Positions 50,868-63,007 of a stretch of 64,000 bases of DNA are shown here, piece by piece; positions within the stretch are counted from its first letter, which is position 1; the number at the start of each line of letters is the position of its first letter. Source of the DNA: Pseudomonas fluorescens (GTDB taxonomy: Bacteria > Pseudomonadota > Gammaproteobacteria > Pseudomonadales > Pseudomonadaceae). Under the pieces are notes generated by a model that saw only the letters and a list, made by a program, of their open reading frames with translations, was not told the origin of the DNA and did no database searches. A program made the position numbers and the translations under genes. The stretch covers positions 4,154,001 to 4,218,000 of the forward strand of contig NZ_CP038438.1 in NCBI RefSeq assembly GCF_004683905.1, read 5' to 3'.

Positions 50868-53800
50868 ATGCCCAGTCGTTTAAAGATCTGTCTCGCCCTA
50901 TGTTGCGTCAGCCTGTGCCTGACGACTCAGGTGCATGCCAGCTTCGTCACCGCGCAAGATTATGTGCTGCGCAGCCGCTCGGGCCACGAAGCGCCATCCG
51001 TGTCCCTTGAACCCGCGCAACGGCAATGGCTGGAGAGTCGCCGCGAACTGGTACTGGGCACTTCCGCGCCGGACTATCCGCCGTTCGACATGACCGCCAG
51101 CGGTCGTGATTACGAAGGTTTTACCGCCGACTACGCCGGTCTGCTCGAACAGGCTGTCGGGTTGCCAATCCGGGTCCAGCGCTTTGCCTCACGGGAAGCC
51201 GCCTTGCAGGCGTTGATTGCAGGTCAGGTCGACATGCTCGGTACGGCCAACGGTTTCGAGGCCAGTAACGCAAATATCCTGCTTTCAACGCCCTACGCCA
51301 TCGATCAGCCGGTTCTGGTTACCCGCGAAGGCGAGACCCGCTCGTTGACTGAAGGCCTGGCCGGTCTGCGGCTGAGCATGGTCTATCACTATCTGCCCCA
51401 GGATGAGGTCAAGGCGCAGTATCCCAAAGCCATCCTGACGTCCTATCCCTCCTATCAAAACGCAATCAACGCGGTGGCTTTCGATCAGGCTGACGTGTTT
51501 CTGGGTGACACCATTTCCACCCACTACATGATCAACAAGGGTTATCTGAACAACATTCGCATGGCCAATTTCGGCAAACAGGAAGCCCACGGTTTCAGCT
51601 TTGCCGTTCACGCCGACAACCCGCAACTGCTGGCGATCATCAACACCGTGCTGCAAGCCATACCGGCCAGCGAACGGGACAACATCGCCAAGCGCTGGAG
51701 CGCCGGCAGCGACATTCTGCTGACCGACCAGAAGCTGCAATTGACCCACCACGAAGAACAGTGGCTCAAACAGCACCCGGTGCTGCGCGTCGTCGTCAAC
51801 GAGGCGTTCGCGCCGCTGACATTCTTCGACAGCGACGGCAACCTGCGGGGCATCACTGCCGACCTGCTCGAACTGCTGCGCCTGCGTACCGGCCTGCGCT
51901 TCGAACTGGTCCGCAGCCGCAGTGACGGAGAAATGATCGAGCAGATCAATCAACATCGGGCGGATCTGATCGCCGCGTTGCTACCCAGCCCCCAACGGGA
52001 AAAGACCCTGCAATTCAGCCGTCCCTATCTGGAAAACTCCTTCGTCCTGCTGACGCGCAAATCCGCTGACAGCCCGACACATCCCACCCAGCTCAAGAAC
52101 CGATACCTGGCGATTGCCCAAGGCAGTCCCATGGCTGATTACCTGCGCCGCGAATTCCCCAACATCCACCTGATCGAAACCTCCGACACTTTCGGTGCCG
52201 CAACCTTGCTTGCCGAAGGCAAGGCCGATGGCGCCGTCGCCTCGCTGGTGATTGCCAATTATCTGATTTCATCGCGGATCTTCGAACATCAATTACAGAT
52301 CACCACCACCCTGGGCACACGTCAGGCGGCCTTCTCGCTGGCCAGCGCCCGTGACAATGCCGAACTGGGCTCGATCCTCGACAAGGCGCTGCTGAGCATC
52401 ACACCGGAGGAACTGGGGGTCATCAACAGTCGCTGGCGCGGTTTCTCCAATGCGGCTCAAAGCAACTGGCATCACTACAAACGCCTGTTTTACCAATTGA
52501 TCGGCGCGGCCTGCCTGCTGCTGTTGCTGTCGCTGTTGTGGAACGCCTACATGCGTCGCCAGATCAAGCAACGCCAGGCCGCCGAACGGGCACTCAACGA
52601 TCAGTTCGAATTCATGCGTTCACTGGTCAATGGCACCCCTCACCCGATCTACGTGCGCGACCGCCAGGGTCTGCTGCAAAGCTGCAACGACAGCTACCTC
52701 GAAGCCTTCAACGCCAAACGCGAAGACGTGATCGGCAAAAGTGTCATGCAGGGCACCCTGAGCAACGCCTTCGAAGCCCAGGCATACCAGGCGGATTACC
52801 AGCGGGTGGTGGCCGAAGGCACGCCTCTGCTGCTCGATCGACCGCTGCACATCGGTGGCCGGCGTTTGACGATCTACCACTGGATCCTGCCGTACCGCGA
52901 CTCCAGTGGCGATGTGCAAGGGATCATCGGCGGCTGGATCGACATCAGTGAACGTCGCCAGTTGTTCGATGAACTGCGCCGGGCCAAGGAACAGGCGGAC
53001 AACGCCAACCGCGCCAAAAGTACCTTTCTGGCCACCATGAGCCACGAAATCCGCACACCCATGAATGCCATTATCGGCATGCTCGAACTGACGCTCAAAC
53101 GCATGAATGATCAGGCTCCGGATCGCTCCTCCATCGAAACCGCCTACTGCTCGGCCAAGGATCTGCTGGGCCTGATCGGCGACATTCTCGATATCGCGCG
53201 GATCGAATCCGGGCACCTGAGCCTGAGCCCGGAACGGGTCAATCTGGTCGAAACAGTGGCGTCGGTGGTCAGGATCTTCGACGGCCTCGCCCGCCAGAAA
53301 AACCTCCTCCTGCCGCTGATCATCAATCCGCCCGGGCTGCAGGTCGACGTGGAGCTGGATCCGTTGCGCTTCAAGCAGATCCTGTCGAACCTGATCAGCA
53401 ATGCCATCAAATTCACTGAGTCCGGGCAGGTGCGGATCAATCTGGATGTGCTGCCCAACGGGCCGGGCCAATGCTCGCTCGTTCAGTTGACGATCCAGGA
53501 CACCGGGGTCGGCATCAGCATCGAAGATCAACAACGCCTGTTCGAGCCGTTCGCCCAGACCGAGAGTGGCCGGCAGCAAGCTCGCAGCGGCGCAGGCCTG
53601 GGGCTGGTGATCTGTCGCAACCTGTGTGAAATGATGGGTGGGCAGCTGCAGTTGAGCAGCCAGCCGGGGATCGGCACCCAGGTCTGCCTGTCACTGCCGC
53701 TGCAAACGCTACCGTGCCAGGTGACCACGGCAAAAACCGAGCCTGTGCTGCAAACCTCTGCACCACTGAACATTCTGGTGGTCGACGATCATCCGGCCAA

Positions 53801-54509
53801 TCGCCTGCTGATGTGCCAGCAACTGGAGTTCCTCGGGCACCGATTCACCCTCGCCGAAGAGGGTCGGAGTGGATTCGAGAAATGGCAGACCGGTGCATTC
53901 GACCTGGTTATCGCTGACTGCAACATGCCGTTGATGAACGGCTACGAACTGACCGAGGCGATCCGCCAGCAGGAACAACGCACTGGCCGCCCTCCGTGTA
54001 CCGTGCTGGGTTTCACGGCCAACGCGCAGCCTGAAGAAGTACAGCGCTGCAAACAGGCCGGCATGAATGACTGCCTGTTCAAGCCGTTGAGCCTCAGCGC
54101 ACTGAGCCACTGGATCAATGGTCTGCAGCCCGCGACGCTTGAACCGGCGTTCAATCTTGACGGGTTGAGTCAGTTGACTGGCGGCAACCCGCTGCAAGTC
54201 CGGCGTCTGCTCACGCAATTGCTCAAGAGCAGCCGTCTCGATCGCGAGGAATTATTAGCCCTGGCCCCCTGCAATGATCGTCAGGCAGTGGCGCTGGTCG
54301 CCCACAAGATCAAAGGCGCCGCCCGGATCGCCCAGGCCTCGCGCCTGATCGCCTGTTGCGATGCGCTGGAACAGGCCTGCATGCAGACAACGCCCGCACC
54401 GACCATCGTGCGCTGCGTCGAGGCCACCGACGCAGCCATGCTCGAACTGGAGCAGGCGTTGCGGCAACAACTGGAACCGTTCGAAGAAAGCACAATGACC
54501 GAGCCTTAA
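50868..54509 (+). CDS. BvgS-like hybrid sensor kinase with two periplasmic binding domains
   Basis: The 1213-residue unorthodox kinase has: signal peptide (1-24); two tandem Venus-flytrap (SBP_bac_3-like) domains, about 45-275 and 290-525; one membrane helix (about 545-562); a PAS domain (about 583-700); HisKA with His726 (MSHEIRTPMN); HATPase (NLISNAIKFT, DTGVGIS, GAGLGL); a receiver domain with Asp1017 (IADCNMP); and a C-terminal Hpt domain with His1146 (HKIKGAA). All phosphorelay residues are intact. The ligand is unknown. It is flanked by its regulator and an HD-GYP gene in one likely operon. Confidence 0.92.
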   Translation: MPSRLKICLALCCVSLCLTTQVHASFVTAQDYVLRSRSGHEAPSVSLEPAQRQWLESRRELVLGTSAPDYPPFDMTASGRDYEGFTADYAGLLEQAVGLPIRVQRFASREAALQALIAGQVDMLGTANGFEASNANILLSTPYAIDQPVLVTREGETRSLTEGLAGLRLSMVYHYLPQDEVKAQYPKAILTSYPSYQNAINAVAFDQADVFLGDTISTHYMINKGYLNNIRMANFGKQEAHGFSFAVHADNPQLLAIINTVLQAIPASERDNIAKRWSAGSDILLTDQKLQLTHHEEQWLKQHPVLRVVVNEAFAPLTFFDSDGNLRGITADLLELLRLRTGLRFELVRSRSDGEMIEQINQHRADLIAALLPSPQREKTLQFSRPYLENSFVLLTRKSADSPTHPTQLKNRYLAIAQGSPMADYLRREFPNIHLIETSDTFGAATLLAEGKADGAVASLVIANYLISSRIFEHQLQITTTLGTRQAAFSLASARDNAELGSILDKALLSITPEELGVINSRWRGFSNAAQSNWHHYKRLFYQLIGAACLLLLLSLLWNAYMRRQIKQRQAAERALNDQFEFMRSLVNGTPHPIYVRDRQGLLQSCNDSYLEAFNAKREDVIGKSVMQGTLSNAFEAQAYQADYQRVVAEGTPLLLDRPLHIGGRRLTIYHWILPYRDSSGDVQGIIGGWIDISERRQLFDELRRAKEQADNANRAKSTFLATMSHEIRTPMNAIIGMLELTLKRMNDQAPDRSSIETAYCSAKDLLGLIGDILDIARIESGHLSLSPERVNLVETVASVVRIFDGLARQKNLLLPLIINPPGLQVDVELDPLRFKQILSNLISNAIKFTESGQVRINLDVLPNGPGQCSLVQLTIQDTGVGISIEDQQRLFEPFAQTESGRQQARSGAGLGLVICRNLCEMMGGQLQLSSQPGIGTQVCLSLPLQTLPCQVTTAKTEPVLQTSAPLNILVVDDHPANRLLMCQQLEFLGHRFTLAEEGRSGFEKWQTGAFDLVIADCNMPLMNGYELTEAIRQQEQRTGRPPCTVLGFTANAQPEEVQRCKQAGMNDCLFKPLSLSALSHWINGLQPATLEPAFNLDGLSQLTGGNPLQVRRLLTQLLKSSRLDREELLALAPCNDRQAVALVAHKIKGAARIAQASRLIACCDALEQACMQTTPAPTIVRCVEATDAAMLELEQALRQQLEPFEESTMTEP

Positions 54510-54557
54510 CTATGCTTGGACGCTGAGCAGTGTGTTTACTTCAATGGAGAGTCAGCA

Positions 54558-57503
54558 ATGCCCAGCCCACTGCGCCCGGATCAACGCCGGTTCCCGTTGC
54601 ACGTGCACATCAGCGTCATGTTCACCTTTCTGCTGTTGCTCACAGGCGTGGTGCTGGGGCTGTTCAATTATCGCCAGACCACCCGGATCATCCTGTCGAG
54701 CAGTGAAAACCTGTTCAATCGCATCGAACAGGATGTGCGCCTGGACCTGCATTCAACCTACGAACCGATCCGGCACCTGCTGAGCCTGCTGGCCGACAAT
54801 CAGGCGGCCGAGGCGCCGAACCTGCAACAGCGTCTGGCGCTGCTCAAGCCGTTCAGTCAGTCGCTCAAGGACAACACCGACCTCGCCTCGCTGTATCTGG
54901 GGTACGGCAACGGCGATTTCTTCATGGTCCGGCCCTTGCGCACCAGCGCGCTGAAAACCCTGCTCAAGGCACCACCAACAGCGGTCTATCAGGTCTGGAG
55001 CATCGAGCACGACGCCAGCGGCACCGTATTGTCGCAGTCACTGTTCTTCGACCAGACGCTGACGCCTGTCGGACGCGACACCAATCCCGACGACCGCTAC
55101 GACCCGCGTACCCGCAACTGGTACAGCAACGCCCTGCAACAGGGCGATCAGATCACCACCGAACCCTATGTATTTTTCTCCACGCACAACGTGGGCACCA
55201 CCCTGGCCCGGCGCAGCAGCGCAACCAGTGTGATCGGTGCCGATCTGACTTTGGAGGCACTCTCGGCCACCTTGACCAAGCATGTGGTCACCCCCTCGAC
55301 CGAAATCGTGTTGTTCGATGCCGATGGCAATGCCGTGGCCTATCCGGACAGCAGCCGGCTGATCGTCGACGGCAGCAGCGCACGCCTGGCCAAAGCGGCC
55401 GACCTCAGTCCGAATCTGCACGCGTTGCTGTCCACCGCCCATCCGGGCAAACGGCTCGACGTCAATGGCCGCCACTGGATCGTCGCCCGCAGCACCCTGC
55501 AGGAAGGCGGGCCGAAAGGTTTGCAGATGGCCCTGCTGGTGCCCGAGGACGAACTGCTTGCCGATGCCTACCGCATGCGCTGGCAAGGCGCGCTGATCAC
55601 CTTGGCGATCTTGCTGCTGTGCCTGCCGCTGGGCTGGCTGATCTCGCGGATTCTGGTCAAACCGTTGCACGCGTTGGTCAAGGAAGCCGACGCGATCCGC
55701 AGTTTCGATTTCAACTTTCCGGTCACCCGCCGCTCGCCGGTGCTGGAGGTTGACCAGTTGAGCCTGTCGATGGCGCGCATGAAGGACACGCTCGCCAGTT
55801 TCTTCCGCATCACCGACAGCCTCTGCGCCGAAACCCGCTTCGCCCCGCTGCTGCAAAGGGTGCTGTTCGAAACGGCGCAGATCGCCCAGGCCCAGGCAGG
55901 CTTGATCTATCTGCGCGAAAGCGATGGCAACCGGATGGAGCCTTACGGACTGGTTATTGATGGCGCCTCGCACGAGCCGGGCGAGTTCGCTGTGCTGGGC
56001 CGGGATCTCCTGGCCGATCAAGGGCCGGCGTGGTTCCAGCAACTGATCAACGCTGACAACGTGGTCAGCAGCCTTGGCTTCGAGCAGGCCGGGGACTTGC
56101 AGAAAGTCCTGTTGGCCATGCAGTCGCCGCGCATCCACCTGATCGGCATCCGCCTGCGTAATCGGCACAACGAAACCATCGGCCTGTTGCTTCTGCTGAT
56201 CAACGACAGCGGCAGCGCTCAGGACCTGGAAAAACTGCGCCCGGACCGCATCGGCTTCCTGCAAGCCGTGTCTGGTGCGGCGGCGGTGAGTATCGAAAGT
56301 CAGCGCCTGCAAGCGAAGCAGAAACAGTTGCTCGATGCGTTCATCCAGTTACTGGCCGGCGCCATCGACGCCAAGAGCCCGTACACCGGTGGCCACTGCC
56401 AGCGCGTGCCGGAACTGACCCTGATGCTCGCGCAGGCCGCGGCCGCCAGCCAGGCGCCGGCGTTCCAGAGCTACCAACCGAGCGAAGACGAATGGGAAGC
56501 CCTGCACATTGCGGCCTGGCTGCACGATTGCGGCAAAGTCACGACGCCGGAGTATGTCGTCGACAAGGCGACCAAACTGGAAACCCTCAACGATCGCATC
56601 CACGAAATCCGCACCCGTTTCGAAGTGCTCAAGCGCGATGCCTGGATCGGCTACTGGCAGGCACTGGCGCTGGGCGGCGACGCGGCACAACTGAGCGAAC
56701 TGCGTGACGCCACGTTGACGCAACTGGACGATGACTTTGCCTTCGTTGCCCGTTGCAATCTGGGCGGTGAGGCCATGGCGCCCGCCGATCTGCAACGTCT
56801 TGAACGCATTGCCGAGCGGCGCTGGATGCGCACCCTCGATGATCGCCTGGGGGTGTCATGGGAGGAAAACCGCCGCCAGGCGCAAACGCCGGCGGCGAAT
56901 CTGCCAGTCAGCGAGCCACTGCTGGCGGACAAGCCCGAACACCTGATCGAACGCGCCGACAGCGAACTGATTCCGGAAGACAATCCGTGGGGGTTCAAAC
57001 TGGATGTGCCGCGTTACAAATACAATCGCGGCGAACTGTACAACCTGAGCATTGCCCGGGGCACGCTGACCCGCGAAGAGCGCTACATCATCAATCACCA
57101 CATGGTGCAGACGATCCTGATGCTCAGCCACCTGCCCTTCCCCGGGCACCTGGACAGCGTTGCGGAAATCGCCGGTGGGCATCACGAAAAGATGGACGGC
57201 AGCGGTTATCCCAAACGCCTGAAGCGCGAGGACATGAGCCTGCCGGCACGGATGATGGCGATTGCCGATATTTTCGAGGCACTGACAGCGGCGGATCGAC
57301 CGTACAAGAAGGCCAAATCCTTGAACGAGGCGCTGGGGATCATGGCCACCATGTCCCGCGAGGCGCACATCGACCCCGAGCTGTTTGCGCTGTTCATCAA
57401 CGATGGGGTGTACATGCAGTACGCCGCACGGTTTCTCGATCCGCGCCAGATCGATGTGGTGGATCCGGCCAGCCTGCTGCGCAAGGCTGGCCTGAGTGCC
57501 TGA
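54558..57503 (+). CDS. Cache-HAMP-GAF-HD-GYP cyclic-di-GMP phosphodiesterase
   Basis: The 981-residue membrane enzyme has an N-terminal helix (about 12-37), a periplasmic Cache region (about 40-340), a second helix (about 345-370), HAMP (about 375-425), a GAF-like domain (about 430-580) and HD-GYP (about 595-960). Catalytic motifs are present: TGGHCQRV, HDCGK (His656/Asp657), INHHMVQT, GGHHEKMDGSGYP (GYP from 883) and ADIFEALTAADRPYKK. About 150 extra residues sit between HDCGK and INHH compared with minimal HD-GYP proteins. Start 54558 follows GGAGAG, 48 bases after the BvgS-like kinase. Confidence 0.88.
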   Translation: MPSPLRPDQRRFPLHVHISVMFTFLLLLTGVVLGLFNYRQTTRIILSSSENLFNRIEQDVRLDLHSTYEPIRHLLSLLADNQAAEAPNLQQRLALLKPFSQSLKDNTDLASLYLGYGNGDFFMVRPLRTSALKTLLKAPPTAVYQVWSIEHDASGTVLSQSLFFDQTLTPVGRDTNPDDRYDPRTRNWYSNALQQGDQITTEPYVFFSTHNVGTTLARRSSATSVIGADLTLEALSATLTKHVVTPSTEIVLFDADGNAVAYPDSSRLIVDGSSARLAKAADLSPNLHALLSTAHPGKRLDVNGRHWIVARSTLQEGGPKGLQMALLVPEDELLADAYRMRWQGALITLAILLLCLPLGWLISRILVKPLHALVKEADAIRSFDFNFPVTRRSPVLEVDQLSLSMARMKDTLASFFRITDSLCAETRFAPLLQRVLFETAQIAQAQAGLIYLRESDGNRMEPYGLVIDGASHEPGEFAVLGRDLLADQGPAWFQQLINADNVVSSLGFEQAGDLQKVLLAMQSPRIHLIGIRLRNRHNETIGLLLLLINDSGSAQDLEKLRPDRIGFLQAVSGAAAVSIESQRLQAKQKQLLDAFIQLLAGAIDAKSPYTGGHCQRVPELTLMLAQAAAASQAPAFQSYQPSEDEWEALHIAAWLHDCGKVTTPEYVVDKATKLETLNDRIHEIRTRFEVLKRDAWIGYWQALALGGDAAQLSELRDATLTQLDDDFAFVARCNLGGEAMAPADLQRLERIAERRWMRTLDDRLGVSWEENRRQAQTPAANLPVSEPLLADKPEHLIERADSELIPEDNPWGFKLDVPRYKYNRGELYNLSIARGTLTREERYIINHHMVQTILMLSHLPFPGHLDSVAEIAGGHHEKMDGSGYPKRLKREDMSLPARMMAIADIFEALTAADRPYKKAKSLNEALGIMATMSREAHIDPELFALFINDGVYMQYAARFLDPRQIDVVDPASLLRKAGLSA

Positions 57504-57986
57504 TCAGCAGTCGGTCAGACGCAGGAAAATCGCCGCCAGTTGCTCGATTCCGGACTGATCGGCGGTGCCGAAACGTGCAAGTTTCGGGCTGTCGAGATCA
57601 AGTACGCCGATCAACCGACCGTCCTTGACCAGCGGCACTACCAGCTCGCTGTTGGAGGCGCTGTCGCAAGCGATATGACCGGGGAACGCATGCACGTCTT
57701 CAACGCGCTGGGTCTGTCGACTGGCCGCTGCCGCGCCACACACACCGCGACCGAACGGAATGCGCACGCAGGCGATCTGCCCCTGAAACGGGCCAAGCAC
57801 CAGTTCTTCGTTGCGATTGAGGTAGAAACCGGCCCAGTTCAAATCGTCGAGCTGGTTGAACAGGAACGCCGAAAACTGCGCGGCATTGGCGATGAAATCG
57901 CGCTCGTCCGCCAGCAGCGATTCCAGTTGTGCGGCCAACATGCCATAGCCTTCGAGGCCCTGGCCGCTTTGTTGCAAATCAATCAT
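57504..57986 (-). CDS. msrC: Free methionine-(R)-sulfoxide reductase (GAF type)
   Basis: The 160-residue stand-alone GAF-domain enzyme reduces free methionine-R-sulfoxide. The three redox cysteines of the family are present, in CVRIPFGRGVCG and HIACDSASNSELVVP. It follows the ATPase gene with a four-base ATGA overlap, and its stop abuts the stop of the HD-GYP gene on the other strand. Confidence 0.92.
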   Translation of the reverse strand: MIDLQQSGQGLEGYGMLAAQLESLLADERDFIANAAQFSAFLFNQLDDLNWAGFYLNRNEELVLGPFQGQIACVRIPFGRGVCGAAAASRQTQRVEDVHAFPGHIACDSASNSELVVPLVKDGRLIGVLDLDSPKLARFGTADQSGIEQLAAIFLRLTDC

Positions 57987-58873
57987 GCCTTGTGCTCCAG
58001 CAATTTCAGTCCCACCCAGTAACGGGCGAATTGGTACGCGCAACGTCCGTTGCGATTGCCGCGCCCGGTTGCCCAGCGCACGGCGAGGATGTCGAGCTCT
58101 TCGTCGCGCTGCCAGCTCAAGCCGGCCTTGGCGGCCAACTGGCCGATCCAGTGCTCGACGACGTTGAGGAAGTGTTCCTGGGTAAACGGATAAAACGACA
58201 ACCACAGGCCGAAACGGTCGGACAAGGCGATCTTGTCTTCCACCGCCTCACTCGGATGCAGCTCGCCGTCGACGCGTTTCCAGTTTTCGTTGTCGCTTTC
58301 CTTTTCCGGCACCAGATGGCGGCGGTTGGAAGTGGCGTACAGCAGAACGTTGTCCGGGGCCTGTTCGAGCGAGCCGTCGAGCACGCTTTTCAGCACGCGG
58401 TAATCGCCTTCGCCGGACTCGAACGACAGGTCATCGCAGAACAGCACGAAGCGTTGCGGCAGTTTGCCGATCTGCTCGACCACGCGCGGCAGGTCGGCCA
58501 GATGGTCGCGCTCGATTTCGATCAAACGCAGGCCGGCCTTGGCGTGTTCGGCCAGCAACGCGCGCACCAGCGACGATTTACCGGTGCCGCGCGAGCCCCA
58601 GAGCAGCGCATGGTTCGCCGGCATGCCGTCGAGAAACTGCTGAGTGTTGCGGCCCAGTTGTTCTAACTGACGGTCGACACCAATCAAGTCGGACAGGCGC
58701 ATGTCGAGGCTGACTTCCAGTGGCAGCAAATAGCCGCTGCGCCCGTCACGCTGCCAGCGCGCGGCCAGGCAGGTTTCCCAGTCGATCAGCGGACGCGGCG
58801 CCGGCAGCAAGGGTTCGATCCGCGCCAGAACCGACTCGGCGCGTTCAAGAAAAGCATTCAATCGGGAATCCAC
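57983..58873 (-). CDS. DUF815-type P-loop ATPase
   Basis: The 296-residue protein has a Walker A motif (LLWGSRGTGKSSLVRALL, near 93) and a Walker B-like VLFCDDLSF (near 145), with a conserved ATSNRRHLVPE sensor region. DUF815 AAA-like ATPases are widespread but their role is unknown. It overlaps msrC by four bases, so the two are co-expressed; a functional link is not established. Confidence 0.88.
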   Translation of the reverse strand: MDSRLNAFLERAESVLARIEPLLPAPRPLIDWETCLAARWQRDGRSGYLLPLEVSLDMRLSDLIGVDRQLEQLGRNTQQFLDGMPANHALLWGSRGTGKSSLVRALLAEHAKAGLRLIEIERDHLADLPRVVEQIGKLPQRFVLFCDDLSFESGEGDYRVLKSVLDGSLEQAPDNVLLYATSNRRHLVPEKESDNENWKRVDGELHPSEAVEDKIALSDRFGLWLSFYPFTQEHFLNVVEHWIGQLAAKAGLSWQRDEELDILAVRWATGRGNRNGRCAYQFARYWVGLKLLEHKA

Positions 58874-58996
58874 GTCTTCTCCTCGGGCACGTTCACAGTG
58901 ATGATGTCGATCCAGCGACGACAGACAGATCTCAATCCCCGTTCAAGCCTTGTTACAAGGCGCTTCGGGAACCTCGGTATCCATACATGATCGACT

Positions 58997-61343
<2,347 letters not shown>

Positions 61344-61360
<17 letters not shown>

Positions 61361-61805
61361 TCTGCCCCAGCAGGTGATCGAGACCGTTACGCAAATCGTT
61401 GAGCCGATCAAGGTCCACTCCGCTGTCGCACAACAACCGCGCCTTGAGCGGCCCGACCTGCTCGCGCAGCGCTTGGCCTTGCGCGGTCAGGCTCAGATGC
61501 ACTTCACGCTCGTCGCGCGCCGAACGCTGGCGCTGCACCCACTGCAATTGTTCAAGACGCTTGAGCAACGGCGTCAGGGTGCCGGAGTCCAGCGCCAGGC
61601 GCTCGCCCAACGCCTTGACCGTCGGTTGCTCCGGTGCACTGTCCTGCCACTCCCACAGCACCAGCATCGCCAGGTACTGCGGGTAGGTCAGGCCGAGTTG
61701 ATCGAGCATCGGCTTGTAAGCGCGAATCACCGCCCGGGACGCGGCGTACAACTTGAAGCACAACTGACTGTCGAGCTTCAGCGAATCGTCGGGCAGGCTG
61801 TTCAT
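61344..61805 (-). CDS. ospR: MarR-family peroxide sensor OspR
   Basis: The 153-residue regulator of the OhrR/MarR group has a winged helix-turn-helix (LALDSGTLTPLLKRLEQLQW) and two cysteines placed as in redox-sensing members: one near residue 16 (QLCFKLYAASR) and one in ARLLCDSGVD near the C-terminus. P. aeruginosa OspR represses gpx and is inactivated by oxidation. Its ATG overlaps the gpx stop, so they share a transcript. The last 17 bases overlap sagS on the opposite strand. Confidence 0.92.
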
Positions 61806-62287
61806 TTGAGCAGGGCTTCGATCTCGCCGCTGATGTCCTGCGGCTTGGTGGTCGGGGCGAAACGCTTGACCAGTTGCCCATCCTTGCCGATCAGGAACTT
61901 GGTGAAGTTCCACTTGATGCCCTCGGAGCCGAGCAAACCCGGAGCGCGCTTTTTCAACTGCACGAACAGCGGATGCGCGTCAGAACCGTTGACGTCGATC
62001 TTCTTGAACAGCGGGAAGCTCACGCCGTAATTCAGCTCACAGAACTCGCTGATCGCCCCCTCGTTACCCGGCTCCTGCTTGCCGAACTGATTGCACGGGA
62101 ATCCCAATACCACCAGGCCCTGATCCTTGTAGGTCTGCCACAGCTCTTCCAGGCCTTTGTATTGCGGGGTGAAGCCGCATTTGCTGGCGGTGTTGACCAC
62201 CAACACCGCTTTGCCGGCAAAATCGGCCAGGGTCTTTTGCTCACCCTTGATGGTGGTGACAGGGATATTCAGCAGGTTGTCGCTCAT
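61802..62287 (-). CDS. gpx: Glutathione peroxidase (cysteine type)
   Basis: The 161-residue peroxidase has the catalytic motif NTASKCGFT with Cys in place of selenocysteine, the GFPCNQFGKQEPG motif, and the Trp of KWNFTKF. It probably uses thioredoxin or glutathione to reduce peroxides. Start 62287 (MSDNLLNIPV) is used. A perfect operator-like palindrome lies 45-68 bases upstream. Confidence 0.94.
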   Translation of the reverse strand: MSDNLLNIPVTTIKGEQKTLADFAGKAVLVVNTASKCGFTPQYKGLEELWQTYKDQGLVVLGFPCNQFGKQEPGNEGAISEFCELNYGVSFPLFKKIDVNGSDAHPLFVQLKKRAPGLLGSEGIKWNFTKFLIGKDGQLVKRFAPTTKPQDISGEIEALLK

Positions 62288-62331
62288 GAGACGGCTCCAC
62301 GGGTTATCGGGAAAGGCCAAACATAGCGAGC

Positions 62332-62355
62332 AATTAAATTGTGTGCAATTTAATT
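62332..62355. promoter_or_regulatory. Inverted repeat, candidate OspR operator
   Basis: AATTAAATTG (62332-62341) and its exact complement CAATTTAATT (62346-62355) flank a TGTG spacer. AT-rich ACAATTAAATTGT-like dyads are typical OhrR/OspR sites. It lies between msrB and gpx. Confidence 0.78.
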
Positions 62356-62388
62356 ATCCGAAAGGCGACCCGCAGGTCGCCGGTCCGC

Positions 62389-62784
62389 TTACTCGCGCGG
62401 CTCGAGATTCAGGCACACCGAGTTGATGCAATAACGCAGGCCGGTCGGTGGCGGGCCATCGGGGAACACGTGACCCAGATGCGCGTCGCAGCGGGCGCAT
62501 TTGACCTCGGTGCGGATCATGCCGTGGCTGGTATCGCGAATCTCGGTCATGGCGCTTTCGCCGATCGGCGCGTAAAAGCTTGGCCAGCCGCAGCCGGAAT
62601 CGAATTTGGTCGTGGAGTCGAACAGCGGCTCATTGCAGCAGACGCAGTGATAGACACCGTCGGTTTTGGTGTCGTTGTATTTGCCGGAAAACGGCCGTTC
62701 GGTCGCACTGAGACGGCACACGTTGTACTGCTCGGGGTCGAGCATCGCCCGCCATTCTTCCAGGGTTTTTTCCAACTTTTCCAT
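62389..62784 (-). CDS. msrB: Peptide methionine-(R)-sulfoxide reductase MsrB
   Basis: The 131-residue enzyme repairs methionine-R-sulfoxide in proteins. It has two zinc CxxC pairs (CVCC, CARC), the GCGWPSFYAPI motif and the catalytic RYCINSVCL. ATG 62784 is chosen because GAGGTG lies six bases upstream; two further start codons overlap it in frame. It lies upstream of gpx on the same strand, with 101 bases between. Confidence 0.94.
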   Translation of the reverse strand: MEKLEKTLEEWRAMLDPEQYNVCRLSATERPFSGKYNDTKTDGVYHCVCCNEPLFDSTTKFDSGCGWPSFYAPIGESAMTEIRDTSHGMIRTEVKCARCDAHLGHVFPDGPPPTGLRYCINSVCLNLEPRE

Positions 62785-63007
62785 CATCACACCTCAGCGG
62801 CTGAAAAAGCCCGATCTGTACCTTTTCCACGGATCGGGTGGCACGTATGATTGCGCCTCGTCACACGCCAGTCTGGCAGCCAGACCGGGCGCATTCAAAC
62901 GGATTCTCGGCGCCATGGCGCAAGACTCCGCCTGTGCGAAGACGCAGGAATCCCAGTACGGTTGGCCATCCGCCGTCTGGATCGTTCATTTTCGGGATCA
63001 CATCGCC

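Noticed and set aside
61802..62287. Glutathione peroxidase as a selenoprotein
   Set aside because: The catalytic codon encodes Cys (NTASKCGFT); no in-frame TGA is present.
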